8,065 bases of DNA from Hyphomicrobiales bacterium (GCA_015655095.1 JAATFR010000274.1:1-8065); one strand, 5' to 3'; shown: positions 1-6,553, counted from the stretch's first letter. Notes: generated by a model from the sequence alone, not told the origin. Numbers and translations: made by a program.

Positions 1-63
1 ATCCTCGGACTGCTCATGGCGGGGCAAGAATATGTGCCGAAACGGGTCGCAGATAATGCATGA
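1..63 (+). CDS. 3' end of an unidentified upstream gene (partial)
   Basis: Reading from base 1 gives an open frame of 20 codons ending in TGA at 61-63, with the C-terminal residues ILGLLMAGQEYVPKRVADNA. The stop lies inside the first codons of sctN (ATG at 56), an 8-nt overlap typical of coupled genes in T3SS operons. In SPI-2-like loci the gene before the ATPase is usually sctV; in other families it is a chaperone or sctL. The visible tail is too short to match any of these, and it does not obviously look like a SctV C-terminus. The reading frame and stop are seen directly. That this is a real T3SS gene is inferred from position only. Confidence 0.5.
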   Translation: MLGLLMAGQEYVPKRVADNA

Positions 64-1387
64 AAAAAACCCGTATCGTGATTTTATTGACGACATAGGC
101 AGTCGCCTCAGGCGGCTGCCACAGCCTTCGCTCGTGGGCAAAATTACTGATGCCCTCGGCAATAATCTGCGGGCGTATTTGCCTGGAGCCGCCATCGGCG
201 ATCTCTGCATCATTCATGATGCAGACAAAACAACCAGCATGCAGGCTGAAGTCACTGGCATTTCAAGAAACACGGTCATTTTGACACCCGTAGAATCCAT
301 GATCAGAATCACCGTAGGTTCCCACGTCATTTCTTTACATAGGCCGTTGTCGGTTGAAGTCGGCGAACCCCTCCTCGGCACTATTCTGGATGGCCTCGGG
401 CGACCATTCATATCCGAAGACCGGAAAGACCATCAGGCATTGCAAAAATATCCCATTGATGCCGACTCCCCGTATGCATTGACTCGGACCATGGTACACA
501 AGCCTTTTATCACAGGTGTCAAGGCCATTGATGGTCTGCTTACATGTGGCGAAGGGCAGCGCATCGGCATTTTTGCCGGAGCGGGATGTGGAAAATCAAC
601 GCTGCTCCAGATGCTGATGCATGGCAGCGAGGCTGATGTGATTGTATTGGGCCTTATTGGTGAGCGGGGCCGGGAGGTGCGCGAATTTATCGAAAAACAT
701 CTAAAGCCAGAAGACAGGAAAAGATCCGTCATTGTCGTGGCGACGTCTGACCGTTCCGCACTTGAGAGAAGCAAGGCTGCAATGACGGCAACAGCCATCG
801 CTGAATATTTCCGGGATCAAGGCAAACGCGTTTTGCTTCTGCTCGATTCATTAACCCGCTTCGCCAGGGCATTGCGTGAGATTGGCCTTTCGGCGGGCGA
901 ACCGCCAACCAGGCGCGGGTTCCCCCCTTCGGTATTTAGCCAATTACCACGTCTGCTTGAACGCACAGGCAACAATGACCGTGGCTCCATCACTGCTTTC
1001 TATACTGTCTTAGTGGAGGGGGACGATATGTCAGAACCGATAGCCGACGAAACAAAATCCATTCTGGATGGCCATATTGTTCTATCGGCCCGGCTTGCCG
1101 CAGAAAACCGTTACCCGGCGATAGATATTCTTAACAGCCGTTCACGAGTGATGGATGCCGTTATTTCTCCACTTCATGGTGCCCTTGCTGCAAAGTTCCG
1201 CACTCTCCTCTCTGCTTATCAGGACGTAGAGTTTTTAATTCGGGTTGGAGAATACAAGAATGGATCTGATCCAATTACAGATGAATCAACTATGAAAATT
1301 GTTGGCATGCGTGAATTTCTTCTACAAAAATCTGATACACCTTCTGCATTTGAAGACACAATGAAATTTATGAGAATGGCTCTCTAG
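56..1387 (+). CDS. sctN: T3SS ATPase SctN (SsaN/YscN/FliI family)
   Basis: Hexameric ATPase at the cytoplasmic base of the injectisome; it strips chaperones from substrates and unfolds them before export. From ATG 56 the protein has 443 residues, normal for the family. The N-terminal beta-barrel domain spans about residues 25-90. The catalytic core holds Walker A AGAGCGKST (174-182), the GERGRE segment with the likely catalytic Glu203, Walker B VLLLLDSLTR (259-268), and the family stretch PRLLERTG (298-305) followed by SITAFYTVLVEGDDMSEPIAD (311-331). Arg364 in SRSR is at the position expected for the arginine finger. The LSRR motif usual after DGHIVLS reads LSARLAAENR here, with Ala345 replacing an Arg. 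The start is uncertain: ATG 32 gives 451 residues, and the frame is open to the window edge. I chose 56 for the short overlap with the upstream stop. Neither start has a strong ribosome site. The alternatives FliI and F1 beta are excluded by the sctO-U neighbours. Confidence 0.96.
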   Translation: MHEKNPYRDFIDDIGSRLRRLPQPSLVGKITDALGNNLRAYLPGAAIGDLCIIHDADKTTSMQAEVTGISRNTVILTPVESMIRITVGSHVISLHRPLSVEVGEPLLGTILDGLGRPFISEDRKDHQALQKYPIDADSPYALTRTMVHKPFITGVKAIDGLLTCGEGQRIGIFAGAGCGKSTLLQMLMHGSEADVIVLGLIGERGREVREFIEKHLKPEDRKRSVIVVATSDRSALERSKAAMTATAIAEYFRDQGKRVLLLLDSLTRFARALREIGLSAGEPPTRRGFPPSVFSQLPRLLERTGNNDRGSITAFYTVLVEGDDMSEPIADETKSILDGHIVLSARLAAENRYPAIDILNSRSRVMDAVISPLHGALAAKFRTLLSAYQDVEFLIRVGEYKNGSDPITDESTMKIVGMREFLLQKSDTPSAFEDTMKFMRMAL

Positions 1388-1392
1388 ATATT

Positions 1393-1920
1393 ATGTTCAG
1401 AACACTGCACAAAATTAAAAAGGCACGACGGAAAAAGCAGGAACTGGAAACCGTCCGCTGCAAGAATATAGTATGTCAGCTTGAGCAGGAGAGAGAACGC
1501 CAGAAAGATAGTCTGCGAGATTTTGAGCATCATATGCGGCAATCTGAGGAAACTATCCTCAAAGAACTTATGCAATGCACCATCGGCAAGAAGGACATGG
1601 ACCGCGTCTGCGCCGATCTTGCGCACCTCCGCACGCAAATGGCGGATATGAAATCAGCATTTCAAAAGGCTGAAGAAGCGCTCCACCAGAGCATGAGCAT
1701 GCTGGATGCTGCGGAGATAGAATGCAAAAGACAATTTGTTAATGAGGAAAAAATATCGGAACTTCTTAAAATAGAGAACTCCAGGGAGACTTTGCGTCAC
1801 GAACATAGAGACAGTTCGGCGTTGGAGGAGTTTCTGCCGCGCAGCCTGTTAAAATTTGGCGATTCCTCAAGAGCTTTGTCCAAACTCACCTGCATGCAGG
1901 ATCGTCAGCGTGAGATATAA
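1393..1920 (+). CDS. sctO: T3SS central stalk SctO (YscO/SsaO/FliJ-like)
   Basis: A 175-residue, highly charged, mostly helical protein starting 5 bases after the sctN stop. Assignment rests on position (always directly after the ATPase gene) and character: long runs rich in Lys, Glu, Gln and Arg with regular hydrophobic spacing, roughly residues 8-140, as expected of the two-helix coiled coil that inserts into the SctN ring and contacts SctV. There is no signal peptide or membrane segment. It is somewhat longer than SsaO or YscO as I remember them. Six cysteines (23, 28, 62, 73, 111, 167) are more than expected for such a protein. The family diverges strongly in sequence, so context carries most of the weight. 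Base composition is low in G+C for the window (23 of 60 in bases 1741-1800). No strong ribosome-binding site precedes the ATG, suggesting coupling to sctN translation. Confidence 0.85.
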   Translation: MFRTLHKIKKARRKKQELETVRCKNIVCQLEQERERQKDSLRDFEHHMRQSEETILKELMQCTIGKKDMDRVCADLAHLRTQMADMKSAFQKAEEALHQSMSMLDAAEIECKRQFVNEEKISELLKIENSRETLRHEHRDSSALEEFLPRSLLKFGDSSRALSKLTCMQDRQREI

Positions 1921-1932
1921 CGGACTTAAATC

Positions 1933-2580
1933 ATGAAATTTTCAGCCATAGATTCCCTCAAGGCATCACATGACAACCCCGGTTCATCCACTCCGGCGCT
2001 TTCGGACTCGGCCTTGGCCGATCGGTTTTCCATCTTAATGGCGGGCTCAGATAAAGATTCTGAGAAAAGAAATGATAAAGAAGAAAGCCGAAACAGAAAA
2101 AACGATGAGCCCAATCAGCGTGAGCAGGATAGAGAGATCGCTTCGACTGCATCTGTCTTTGTGCAACGAAATCCGGAAAAGCCCGCAAGTCTGGTGAGAA
2201 CGGAAAATCAAGGAGCAATCTCGAGTCATCTAAGCCCGTTGGTAGATGGTATCGTTAATAATATGGCGGCCTTTGCCTCCCGGCCGATGAGAAGAGACAG
2301 CGAAATATCGCTCTCCCTCGCTGAACGCCTTCTCCCGGATACCCAGGTCACATTGCGGCGGAGTGGCGACACGATCCATGTCGACTTCACTACGTCTCAG
2401 GTGCAAAGCGCTGAATTTCTGATGGGAAACCAGGCGGGTCTGGCCGCAGCACTCGGCGAACGTCTGCGAATACGGGCAAATGTCCGCATCAATCCCGCGA
2501 CTGGAAAAAACAAAGGCAAAGAGGTGGATAAGGTTTTGCATGATGCAACCATTCCTCCCTGGCCTGCCATCTCATGCTGA
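1933..2580 (+). CDS. sctP: T3SS needle-length regulator SctP (short YscP/SsaP-like)
   Basis: A 215-residue protein in the sctP position, between sctO and sctQ. It has three visible parts: an N-terminal segment with a small hydrophobic patch (ADRFSILMAG, 29-38); a strongly charged, low-complexity stretch at about 39-69, rich in Asp, Glu, Lys, Arg and Asn and probably disordered; and a folded C-terminal region at about 120-188 alternating beta-like and helical segments (LPDTQVTLRRSGDTIHVDF, 134-152). That C-terminal region resembles the substrate-switch domain of FliK/YscP-type rulers. SctP is secreted, measures or times needle growth and acts on SctU to change substrate class. The protein is much shorter than YscP, nearer to SsaP/HrpP size. 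Its stop overlaps the sctQ start by 7 nt. Row 2041-2100 is only 22 of 60 G+C. Sequence identity to known rulers is weak, so position is the main support. Confidence 0.8.
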   Translation: MKFSAIDSLKASHDNPGSSTPALSDSALADRFSILMAGSDKDSEKRNDKEESRNRKNDEPNQREQDREIASTASVFVQRNPEKPASLVRTENQGAISSHLSPLVDGIVNNMAAFASRPMRRDSEISLSLAERLLPDTQVTLRRSGDTIHVDFTTSQVQSAEFLMGNQAGLAAALGERLRIRANVRINPATGKNKGKEVDKVLHDATIPPWPAISC

Positions 2581-3671
2581 CTCCATTTTCGCTTCCCCGC
2601 ATAACATCAGCTCATGCTGATGCCATAAATATGATTGTGCGCATGTTGCCAACCTGGCAACTCGACGAGGAGGATGGAAGCGGCGCCCGGCAGGTATCCC
2701 TTCGCCCTGTCGATCTGGACGCCACATTACCGGAGGGAGAAATCTGGAGCGCGGATTACAGGTTTCTGGATAATCACATCACTCTTTCTTTTGGCGAACA
2801 TGTTCTGGATCTTGTTCTTGCCAGTTTCGGCATTACCCGTTCGATAGGGGATATGCCGCCTGCCCTGTCAGGGGCCCTGATGGAGCAGGCTCTGGAAATA
2901 CATCAGGGTGTTCTGAACTCAATTCTCGGCATTAATGGACAGATTGAATCTGCTGAACGCAAGGAAAGTCCCCTTCCTTACATCGGCACTATCGCGCTGG
3001 GAAATAATGATGGTAGCGCGCCGACCCAGGGGAAAATCCATTGCGATGCGGGTGGCGCCCGCCTCTTCAGCCGGGCGCTTGGCGCGCGCGCTCCTGTGCC
3101 GAAGTTTGACATCAGAACTATACCCATACCGTTACGGATGATGACTGGATTGACGCGTCTGCCCCTGTCTCTCTACAGACAAATTACGACAGGCTGCATC
3201 ATTCTGTTCGACCAGACTTTCCTGTCAGGTCATACCATCCGGCTTCATGCCGGAAGCCATATGGCCTTACGCGGTATCCTGAGCAAAAGCGCGGGCACCA
3301 TTACTCTTGAAGAAGGTCCGATTGCCATGACCGATATCCCATTCAGGCCTGATCAGCCGGAAACTGACCCGTTACAGGACATCCCCGATGCCCCGGCTCC
3401 CTTGCCCGAACATATGTCCACCAACAAACAAGAGACAGACCTCCTCGACGAAATCGAAATTGAACTTGAGTTCGATCTTGGCACACTTGAAGTTCCCGCA
3501 GGTGAACTTGCGCTGCTTGGTCCGGGCCATATCTTTGATCTTGGACAGGACGTACGAAAAAGGGTCCGCATCAGCGCGAACCACCGCCTGATTGGCTATG
3601 GAGATCTGGTACAGATCGATGATCGAACCGGCGTGCGGATTCAACAGCTCCTAGGCAGGCGGGATTCCTGA
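2574..3671 (+). CDS. sctQ: T3SS sorting-platform / C-ring protein SctQ
   Basis: SctQ (YscQ, SsaQ, related to FliM/FliN) forms the cytoplasmic pods that recruit substrate-chaperone complexes and link SctL-SctN to the ring. The 365-residue protein has a poorly conserved N-terminal half, a likely first SPOA domain around 180-247, an acidic linker around 258-295 rich in Pro, Asp and Glu, and a clear C-terminal SPOA domain around 295-360. The second domain contains LEFDLGTLEVPAGELALLGPG (298-318), then VRISANHRLIGYGDLVQIDD (331-350) and VRIQQLL (354-360), the typical close of the family. The start at 2574 overlaps the sctP stop in ATGCTGA. No ribosome site is visible, so coupled re-initiation is likely. 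The stop shares one base with the sctR start. An internal start giving a separate SctQ-C product is likely and is listed separately. Confidence 0.93.
   Translation: MLTPFSLPRITSAHADAINMIVRMLPTWQLDEEDGSGARQVSLRPVDLDATLPEGEIWSADYRFLDNHITLSFGEHVLDLVLASFGITRSIGDMPPALSGALMEQALEIHQGVLNSILGINGQIESAERKESPLPYIGTIALGNNDGSAPTQGKIHCDAGGARLFSRALGARAPVPKFDIRTIPIPLRMMTGLTRLPLSLYRQITTGCIILFDQTFLSGHTIRLHAGSHMALRGILSKSAGTITLEEGPIAMTDIPFRPDQPETDPLQDIPDAPAPLPEHMSTNKQETDLLDEIEIELEFDLGTLEVPAGELALLGPGHIFDLGQDVRKRVRISANHRLIGYGDLVQIDDRTGVRIQQLLGRRDS
3327..3671 (+). CDS. Candidate internal translation product SctQ-C
   Basis: Many sctQ genes (yscQ, ssaQ, spa33) make a second, short protein from an in-frame internal start; it consists mainly of the last SPOA domain and binds full-length SctQ. 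Here Met252 (ATG 3327) would give 114 residues, close to the size I recall for the SsaQ short form. A purine-rich AGAAGGT lies at 3311-3317, 9 bases before this ATG, a plausible Shine-Dalgarno site. Its start falls just before the acidic linker, so the whole second SPOA domain is kept. Another candidate is Met281 (ATG 3414, 85 residues), but nothing like a ribosome site precedes it. The site and frame are seen directly; use of the start is inferred from the family. Confidence 0.4.
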   Translation: MTDIPFRPDQPETDPLQDIPDAPAPLPEHMSTNKQETDLLDEIEIELEFDLGTLEVPAGELALLGPGHIFDLGQDVRKRVRISANHRLIGYGDLVQIDDRTGVRIQQLLGRRDS

Positions 3672-4342
3672 TGCCGGATGCCAGCGCGGCCGTACCAAAC
3701 TTTCCTGATCCGATTATCCTCATCATCACTCTATCGATTTTGGGGCTTCTCCCCATCATCATCATTGCCACAACTTCCTTCGTTAAAATCGTGGTGGTTC
3801 TGTCGCTTGTCCGCAATGCCCTCGGCGTCCAGCAAATTCCGCCCAATATTGCCCTGTATTCGCTAGCCTTGATGATCAGCGCATTCATCATGGCGCCGAT
3901 CCTTTCCAGTGGCATCAAAACATTTGAGACCAATCCCCAGGCCTTCGACTCCCCCTCCTCGTTTATTGAAACGCTGAAACAGGGTTCCGATCCACTAAAC
4001 AGTTTTCTCACCCGTCATAGCGCGCCTGCAGAGCGTGAATTTCTGGTCAGCGCGTCGAAAAAACTATGGCCAGAAGATATGCAAAAGGAGATAGACACCG
4101 GCAGTTTCTTCGTGCTTATCCCGGCATTCATGATTACCGAACTGACGGAAGCCTTCAAAATTGGTTTCCTGCTTTACCTTCCCTTCATTGTCATTGACCT
4201 CATCGTTTCCAATATCCTGCTTGCGCTCGGCATGATGATGGTATCGCCGACAACGATTTCATTGCCGTTGAAACTTCTTCTGTTTGTCGCCGTCGATGGC
4301 TGGACCCGGCTCATTGAAGGATTGATCCTGAGTTATGCCTAG
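3671..4342 (+). CDS. sctR: T3SS export-gate protein SctR (FliP/YscR/SsaR family)
   Basis: Core subunit of the inner-membrane export gate; five copies assemble with SctS and SctT into the helical pore through which substrates enter. The 223-residue protein shows hydrophobic segments at about 14-36 and 40-80, a polar middle part (about 83-143), and a second hydrophobic pair at about 145-190 and 195-222. Family signatures are strong: FVKIVVVLSLVRNALGVQQ (37-55) with IPPNIALY following, PAFMITELTEAFKIGFLLYL (151-170), IDLIVSNILLALGMMMVSP (175-193), and the ISLPLKLLLF segment. The start codon overlaps the sctQ stop (TGATG). The extended sctR-S-T-U order excludes a misread flagellar fliP in practical terms, because the preceding ATPase and ruler genes are injectisome-like and no flagellar gene is nearby. 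Confidence 0.97.
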   Translation: MPDASAAVPNFPDPIILIITLSILGLLPIIIIATTSFVKIVVVLSLVRNALGVQQIPPNIALYSLALMISAFIMAPILSSGIKTFETNPQAFDSPSSFIETLKQGSDPLNSFLTRHSAPAEREFLVSASKKLWPEDMQKEIDTGSFFVLIPAFMITELTEAFKIGFLLYLPFIVIDLIVSNILLALGMMMVSPTTISLPLKLLLFVAVDGWTRLIEGLILSYA

Positions 4343-4353
4343 GATGAACAAAG

Positions 4354-4623
4354 ATGGATTTTGATGTCGCAGGCTTCATGAACCATGCTCTTGTGCTGGT
4401 TCTCCTGCTTTCCGCGCCGCCCATTATCGCGGCAACCGTCCTTGGCACGCTGGTCAGCCTTGTCCAGGCTCTCATCCAGGTGCAGGACCAGACATTGGGT
4501 TTTGCCATCAAGCTTGCGGCCGTGGGCATAACGCTTCTTCTGACAGCAGGCTGGATAAGCGCGGAGATCTACCAGTTCACTTATATGCTGTTCACGAATT
4601 TCCAGGATATTACACAATGGTGA
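4354..4623 (+). CDS. sctS: T3SS export-gate protein SctS (FliQ/YscS/SsaS family)
   Basis: Small export-gate subunit of 89 residues, the normal family length, with two hydrophobic helices at about 11-36 and 50-70 joined by a Gln-rich turn (VQALIQVQDQTLGF, 37-50) characteristic of SctS/FliQ. Four copies wrap around the SctR-SctT core; the cytoplasmic loop between the helices lies at the gate entrance. The gene begins 11 bases after the sctR stop. AGGA at 4341-4344, overlapping that stop, is 9 bases before the ATG, one of the better ribosome sites among the T3SS genes here. An earlier ATG at 4344 is out of frame and soon meets a stop. The C-terminus ends at TGA 4621-4623, directly against sctT. 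Confidence 0.96.
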   Translation: MDFDVAGFMNHALVLVLLLSAPPIIAATVLGTLVSLVQALIQVQDQTLGFAIKLAAVGITLLLTAGWISAEIYQFTYMLFTNFQDITQW

Positions 4624-5418
4624 ATGATGGAAATCGGTGGCATTGAGGGCATAAAAACGTTCCTTACCTCGCTCTCCCTCACGCTCCCGAGGATCAGCGG
4701 GCTTTTTGCGCTTCTGCCTTTCATGGGAACACAGGTTATTCCCGGGATGGTGCGTATGTGCCTGGCTATGAGTCTTGCACTCCTCGCCCTGCCTTCTGTC
4801 TATCATGGCCTGCCACAAATGCCGATGAGCATCTATCAGATACTGCCTCTCGTCATGAAGGAAATCTTCATCGGACTCCTTATGAGTTTTTTCTGTGCCA
4901 GCCTGTTCTGGGCCGCAGGTTCACTTGGTTTCTTTCTGGACAATCAACGCGGCGCAACCATTTCAAGTTCGCTGAACCCGATGACGGGCGTCGAGGATTC
5001 ACCCATCAGCACGTTGATGGGGCAGACCATGATCGCCCTTTTCGTAACGGCTGGCGGTTTTAATATTCTGACCGGCATTCTCTTCAAATCCTATGCGTTA
5101 TGGCCGGTTCTCACCTTCTGGCCCACCCTTCATATTTCTGAAGCGGCCGCCTTTCTTCGGCAGATGGATGCCGTGATGAAGTTTGCGGTCGTGCTCGCCG
5201 CGCCTGTAGTGCTGGCCATGACCCTTGCCGAGCTCGGCCTCGCCTTTATCAACCGCTTTGCCCAGCAATTGCAGGTGTTTTATCTGGCCATGCCGATCAA
5301 GAGCGCCATCTGTATGCTGGTGCTGGCCCTCTACACGCCCTTTCTGGTCGATTACATCTACCGGGAAATCGATCTGTTGAAACGTGTCCCTCTCGTCATT
5401 GCCCCCTTGATGCGATGA
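4624..5418 (+). CDS. sctT: T3SS export-gate protein SctT (FliR/YscT/SsaT family)
   Basis: Single-copy export-gate subunit that closes the SctR ring. The protein has 264 residues and several hydrophobic segments (roughly 12-35, 42-60, 70-105, 131-155, 185-210, 225-245). The family hallmark DNQRGA (106-111) is followed by ISSSLNPMTGVEDSPIS (113-129). A second conserved stretch, INRFAQQLQVFYLAMPIKS (209-227), is present but carries Gln214 where the family usually has Pro (NRFAPQLQVF). Translation could start at ATG 4624, immediately after the sctS stop, or at the next codon, also ATG (4627). No clear ribosome site is seen, so coupling to sctS is likely. The stop overlaps the sctU start by 4 nt (ATGA). 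Confidence 0.96.
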   Translation: MMEIGGIEGIKTFLTSLSLTLPRISGLFALLPFMGTQVIPGMVRMCLAMSLALLALPSVYHGLPQMPMSIYQILPLVMKEIFIGLLMSFFCASLFWAAGSLGFFLDNQRGATISSSLNPMTGVEDSPISTLMGQTMIALFVTAGGFNILTGILFKSYALWPVLTFWPTLHISEAAAFLRQMDAVMKFAVVLAAPVVLAMTLAELGLAFINRFAQQLQVFYLAMPIKSAICMLVLALYTPFLVDYIYREIDLLKRVPLVIAPLMR

Positions 5419-6479
5419 GCAACAAAACCGAAAAGCCGACACCAGAGCGGCTGAAAAAAGCCCGCCGGGAAGGTCAGGTCGCACAATCCAAATCCCTGAC
5501 ATCTGCCATTGCCACAGCTCTGCTGTGCTTCTATCTGCTACTGCGTGATGATGTTATTTCCAGCCAGTTCAAAGCCATCCTGCTCATTCCCTCGCAGGCC
5601 TATGGCATGCCCTTTTCGGCCGCCATGTCAGCCATACTTGGGGCCCTGTTTCAGCTTTCGTTATCGATCTTGTTGCCAGTTATTTTCATTGCGTCTACTT
5701 CCGTCATAGTCTGTGATCTTGCCCAGATCGGCCTCGTGCTGTCGTCCAAGGCCATCATGCCCAGCGGCAAAAAGCTCAATATCGTCCAGAACGTCAAGAA
5801 TATGTTCTCGAAGAAGACACTGGTGGATTTTATCCAGTCGCTCCTCAAGACAGCCTTCATGGGTTTTCTGGTCTGGAGTCTGACAAAAGGCAGTATTCAC
5901 TCTCTGGTGCTTGTTCCCGAAGGCGGTGTGCCCGCCGTCGAGCGCGCCCTTCATGAAATGGTGTTTCTCCTCGTCGTCTATGTTTCGATTGTCTATCTCA
6001 TCGTGGGCATCGTCGATCTGGCCTGGCAGCGCTTCAACCATATGTCCCAGCTCAAAATGTCCCGGGATGAAATCCGGCGGGAATACAAGGATATGGAAGG
6101 CGATCCGCTCATCAAGCACACCCGCAAGCGGCTGCATCAGGAAATGGTTGCCGAGGGCAATCCGCAGCATGCGTCTGGTGCTACGGCGGTGGTCACAAAC
6201 CCCACGCATCTGGCCGTGGCGCTCTACTACAAGCGCGGGGAGACACCCGTACCCATAGTGCTGACCAAGGGGCGTGGCGCGGTCGCTGCCTACATCCGGC
6301 GTGTGGCCGAAGAGGCCGATGTGCCGGTGGTCCAGAATGTGCCCCTTGCCCGCGCGCTCTATGCCCAGGTCAAGCCGGAGCAATATATTCCCGCTGATCT
6401 GCTTGAACCCGTTGCGGAACTGCTCCTGTGGCTCCAGCGGACCCGGGGCATCAAGCTGGAGGATGATCCCGAGCTATGA
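5415..6479 (+). CDS. sctU: T3SS switch protein SctU (FlhB/YscU/SsaU family), autoprotease
   Basis: SctU wraps the export gate and controls the change from early (needle, rod) to late substrates. The 354-residue protein starts with the family signature EKPTPERLKKARREGQVAQS (6-25). Hydrophobic segments follow at about 30-45, 74-105, 138-160 and 180-205. Next is the linker MSRDEIRREYKDMEGDPLIK (215-234), then the cytoplasmic domain. The autocleavage motif NPTH is intact at 262-265, with the cut expected between Asn262 and Pro263. The C-terminal part keeps PVVQNVPLARALY (304-316) and IPADLLEPVAELL (325-337). ATG 5415 overlaps the sctT stop in ATGA. The 3' end is GC-rich (41 of 60 in bases 6301-6360), unlike sctN-sctP. 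No terminator-like hairpin follows. Confidence 0.97.
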   Translation: MSNKTEKPTPERLKKARREGQVAQSKSLTSAIATALLCFYLLLRDDVISSQFKAILLIPSQAYGMPFSAAMSAILGALFQLSLSILLPVIFIASTSVIVCDLAQIGLVLSSKAIMPSGKKLNIVQNVKNMFSKKTLVDFIQSLLKTAFMGFLVWSLTKGSIHSLVLVPEGGVPAVERALHEMVFLLVVYVSIVYLIVGIVDLAWQRFNHMSQLKMSRDEIRREYKDMEGDPLIKHTRKRLHQEMVAEGNPQHASGATAVVTNPTHLAVALYYKRGETPVPIVLTKGRGAVAAYIRRVAEEADVPVVQNVPLARALYAQVKPEQYIPADLLEPVAELLLWLQRTRGIKLEDDPEL

Positions 6480-6542
6480 TGTTTTGATTTCCGGGTGGCT
6501 CAAAGATGCTCTAGCTTGCATTGGCATTCGTTGGCTGCACTC

Positions 6543-6548
6543 AGGAGA
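6543..6548 (+). promoter_or_regulatory. Shine-Dalgarno site of gloC
   Basis: AGGAGA lies 5 bases before ATG 6554. It is the strongest ribosome-binding sequence I find in the window. It fixes the gloC start at 6554 rather than at the upstream in-frame ATG 6521, which would add eleven residues unlike the family N-terminus. Confidence 0.75.
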
Positions 6549-6553
6549 TATTC

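Noticed and set aside
4339..4818. Minus-strand open frame of 159 codons opposite sctS and sctT
   Set aside because: It lies across two well-supported membrane-protein genes, and its composition is that of an antisense shadow with no domain pattern.
5661..6383. Long minus-strand open frame of 240 codons opposite sctU
   Set aside because: It is antisense to sctU, a clear family member. The predicted peptide is rich in His, Gly and Arg with no recognisable motif, a usual shadow of GC-rich coding DNA.
56..6479. Flagellar interpretation (fliI, fliJ, fliK, fliMN, fliP, fliQ, fliR, flhB)
   Set aside because: The fused order N-O-P-Q-R-S-T-U, short ruler, single two-SPOA SctQ and SsaN/SsaU-like sequences fit an injectisome. 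No flagellar structural gene is seen.
6484..6513. Possible promoter before gloC (TTGATT with TGCTCTA about 17 bases downstream)
   Set aside because: The -10 part fits poorly and similar matches are expected by chance; a promoter here is plausible but not supported by this sequence.
6521..6553. Upstream in-frame ATG for gloC
   Set aside because: It would add eleven residues outside the family and ignore the AGGAGA site placed 5 bases before ATG 6554.
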